DNA from: Aldrovandia affinis | Taxonomy: Eukaryota > Chordata > Actinopteri > Notacanthiformes > Halosauridae | DNA length: 64,000 bases | Direction: 5' to 3' | Assembly (NCBI GenBank): GCA_029706075.1 | Contig: JAINUG010000037.1 | Coordinates: forward strand, 3,399,127-3,463,126 | Shown: positions 61,246 to 64,000 of the stretch, piece after piece | Numbering within the stretch: position 1 is the first letter of the stretch | How the letters are laid out: each line of letters opens with the position of its first letter | Translations under genes and position numbers: made by a program | The notes under the pieces: generated by a model | Databases searched by the model: none | Seen by the model: the letters and a program-made list of their open reading frames with translations, nothing else | Told to the model about the DNA's origin: nothing

Positions 61246-64000
61246 AATAGGGCAGTGCATGTGGTTATGTGCTTTTGAGAATAGGTACTCGCCTCCTTGC
61301 CCTTACACGCAACATATTCATTCCCAGGACATGTCGATTTTCACATAGTTTGGTGCATGTAAGATGCCCCCCTCCCTCTGCACTTTAGTAAATTGGCAGG
61401 TGAAAGTAAGAAGAACGCACAAACACCGGTTAGGCTTGCGTAACTGTGCCTTCTTTTGTAAATCACCCTCTATGCAGTTTGTATGCTTCCAGCAGAGATT
61501 GATACTGCTGCTCTATTCTACAGAACTCCCCCATACTGATTAATTGCTGTCTCCATAAGCGTTGCACCCGATCACCTCACACATTGTGCGGTATGTGCAC
61601 TGAGCTGACATCCAGTGAGCGTGTGCTCATTGACATTTTAAAAGTGTAATCTGCTCATTCTTCTGGCTGTCTTGCTACAACATTCGCCATTGTCTGTAAA
61701 TGCAATTGTATTAATTAAATGTCTCTGCGTGCCAACACAGACAGAGCGAGTTTTTATTAAACAAATGTTATCACAGCAGGTTGTCCTCAGGAGAACAAAA
61801 GAGAAAAGGCGTGAAAAGAACAGTAATAAACAAGTTCTCCATCCTTTGTTCTGCCTGATGACAAATTAGATCCAAAAATGGCAACATGGGAAATGTAGCA
61901 TGGAATTATATTATGTTTTACTTTTTTGCTCCTATTTATCCTAGCCTATTTATTGAACTCAAAACTACAGCTACTGAATATGTCACTGTTCCTCAATAAC
62001 AACAGGGAAAAAAATGGATGTCAAAGGTTGAGATTTTATGGCTACATACTACATAAATGACATTAAACATTGATGAAATAAACACTAAGAACAGTGAGAA
62101 GTACTTAAGACAGAATCCATTCCCATGTAAAAATGTCTAATCCCTCCAAGAAATCCATCAATAGAAATAGACTAAATTATTACTACTCAATGCTACTACT
62201 TTGCCCATCCCAAAAATGGTAAGTTAGAACAGTCAATACACCTTCCAATTCCAGTTCACAATAGGATATGATTCCCCTATCCAGAAACAGTCGTCATTTT
62301 AGTTTACCCACAGGATATACTAACATGGCAGCTATGTATGAGCCATTCTATTTCCAGGGCCTTTACAAGCCACTGAGATCGTGATTCTGAGGTCTAGTGG
62401 TACATACTGTGCTAACTGTGGCCACTTAAACTGACAACCTACCTCCATTCAGGTATTCATTTCAAATGAAATCACACAAGCTCAAGGCAAAGTGGAACTA
62501 AATTAATTGCATGTCATTGCGGGTTAATTCGGTCACAGCCCTGCATTGGTATATACTGCACATTAATTATGGAAAATGGAAAACTTACAACGGCTTTGTA
62601 CTTAAGTATAATACTGGTTTAGATTTTCACTTATAATGGTTGAAAATAGTTGTCACAACCCCCCCCACACACCTCAAATAAATGCTTGTTATATATACAA
62701 TGTTTCTGATCAGCCAACTGAAAAACTAATTTCATTTTCTCATTAGATGTCTCTGCCTGAGGCAGACTCCCATGTCAATTTTTATTACACTGAAAACAGA
62801 AAATTAAAATCACAGAATGAAAATCTTTTTCAGAATCACTGCAGTGAATCACCAAATCTAAAACGAGTGGGAGTGAAAGACCGAACACAATATAAAGACC
62901 TGCTCATTTTTTTATTGGTGCAATGAATTGAAAGTATTTGTGACCTTTTGTTTTAAAGCGATTTCTGCCATGCAGTCTTAGAATTCATTTGAGATGCAGC
63001 ATGGTGTATTGATTGTACAGTTGGGAAATGTAATATCTTTTATTATTTGGAGAACATTGGACTGGAAGTCTGGCATGGTTTGGAATTAGCAACAGACCCT
63101 GTTCTCCTGGTTTGCTGTAAATCTTGCAACTAACATCTTAAACAGGAATTTCTCCAAAGATTCATTAACTTTATATTTACTGCTCACTTCTGCAAGGGTG
63201 TTTTGAAGTCCAAGGCCAGATACATTATTTATAACCCTGAAAAACTTTGCAAAGGATTTTGAACTGCTACTCCACTTTATCACGTATGACAGCAACATAA
63301 ATGTTTTTCTTTCTGTGTTGGAGATTTATAACACTGAAGTTACATTACCATTATACACCAAACGTCGTTATACATTAACTTTCCCCCGTGTGCGTTTGTT
63401 TTTCTTATTCTAAAACATGATTTGTTACTACACACTACATACTGCACACGACATACTGTAGAGACAAAATACAGACTCTTCGGAGAACACTACATCATCA
63501 CTACCTGAATTCCTTCCAGATATTTCCAGATTCTAAAGGAATGCATTCGCAACTGCAAATGCTGCAGAGAAGACTGCTTCTATTCGTAGCTCAGCATAAA
63601 AGGTAATACATAATCACCACCAAAAACTGATGCAGTGACATCTTTTTTTTCCTCCAAACACTGTGTACGATGGAACACCCAGAACATCAACTTTGACAAG
63701 GAGCAATATAACATGGTTTTATGACCATTCACTGGGGTGTACACATGACAAATTGTGTTCTAAACCATTATCAAAGTACAGGCAATTCACCCCGAGTCCA
63801 ATCACCTCATTCTCAGGGCCCTGTCTGTCACATGAACCTGTATAATTGGACAACAGAAAATAAAAATGGACACCAAGTCTCATCTCTACCCAGCACGATT
63901 TGCACAAAGAATGTCAAGGCTGTAGTTTCAAGTGCAGGGCAAGGTGAAGTGAACTCCCAACACTGTGTGGGTGCATTTAAACATTGGTTCTGAGTATGAA
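61246..64000. other. Unique AT-rich DNA, no gene seen
   Basis: The minus frame 63298-63086 (with VINNVSGLGLQNTLAEVSSK) reads like protein but has no supporting context or recognised family. Confidence 0.4.

Overview
The window looks like AT-rich, TE-dense noncoding DNA from a ray-finned (teleost-type) fish. The signs are several Tc1/mariner families, tRNA-derived SINEs, L2-clade LINE tails with the GGATA stem-loop and (TGTAA)n ends, hAT, THAP-carrying and TTAA-flanked elements, and long (CA)n tracts. I found no host protein-coding gene that I can support with confidence and no stand-alone RNA gene. Most open frames are microsatellite translations, frames inside repeats, or chance frames in AT-rich DNA. 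Two short exon-like patches (2389-2514 and 5746-5851) are reported at low confidence. Calls come from reading the sequence only, without database searches.

Layout. 1-11 kb: mostly unique AT-rich DNA with (CA)n/(TG)n tracts and a few hairpins. 11.1-14.5 kb: a transposon cluster made of an AGGGGCCCAGATTAG-ended hAT-like element carrying a SINE and a 31-bp-arm hairpin, an internally deleted Tc1 copy, and a 1.1-kb element with perfect 30-bp inverted ends enclosing two pieces of a THAP domain. 16-26.7 kb: another (CA)n tract, two copies of a GC-rich tRNA-derived SINE, a local 0.2-kb duplication, a hAT-like element with a foreign Tc1 end inside it, and a Tc1 transposase pseudogene interrupted by two different SINEs and carrying a 90-bp inverted duplication. 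31-34 kb: an L2-like LINE remnant, then a nearly full-length 1.76-kb Tc1-like element with double-repeat (IR/DR) ends, its transposase frame broken by frameshifts and a 158-bp insert. 38-48 kb: a SINE with perfect 14-bp target duplications, a 181-bp TTAA-flanked MITE, a second copy of the deleted Tc1 derivative, and a truncated Tc1 of the 24-kb family. 48.5-51.8 kb: the most interesting unit, a 3.3-kb element with 28-bp inverted ends and TATA duplications. It holds a three-unit array of about 300 bp, repeated GTCACTACCGAAACA sites and a broken lysine-rich protein gene that I cannot assign to a superfamily. 52.5-64 kb: one more truncated Tc1, two adjacent SINEs, L2-tail fragments and otherwise unremarkable AT-rich DNA.

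The elements relate in layers. The L2-tail SINEs share the 3' stem-loop of the LINE remnant and were presumably mobilised by it. SINEs sit inside hAT and Tc1 elements, giving a relative insertion order. All transposase genes here are broken, so any movement would have depended on copies elsewhere in the genome.
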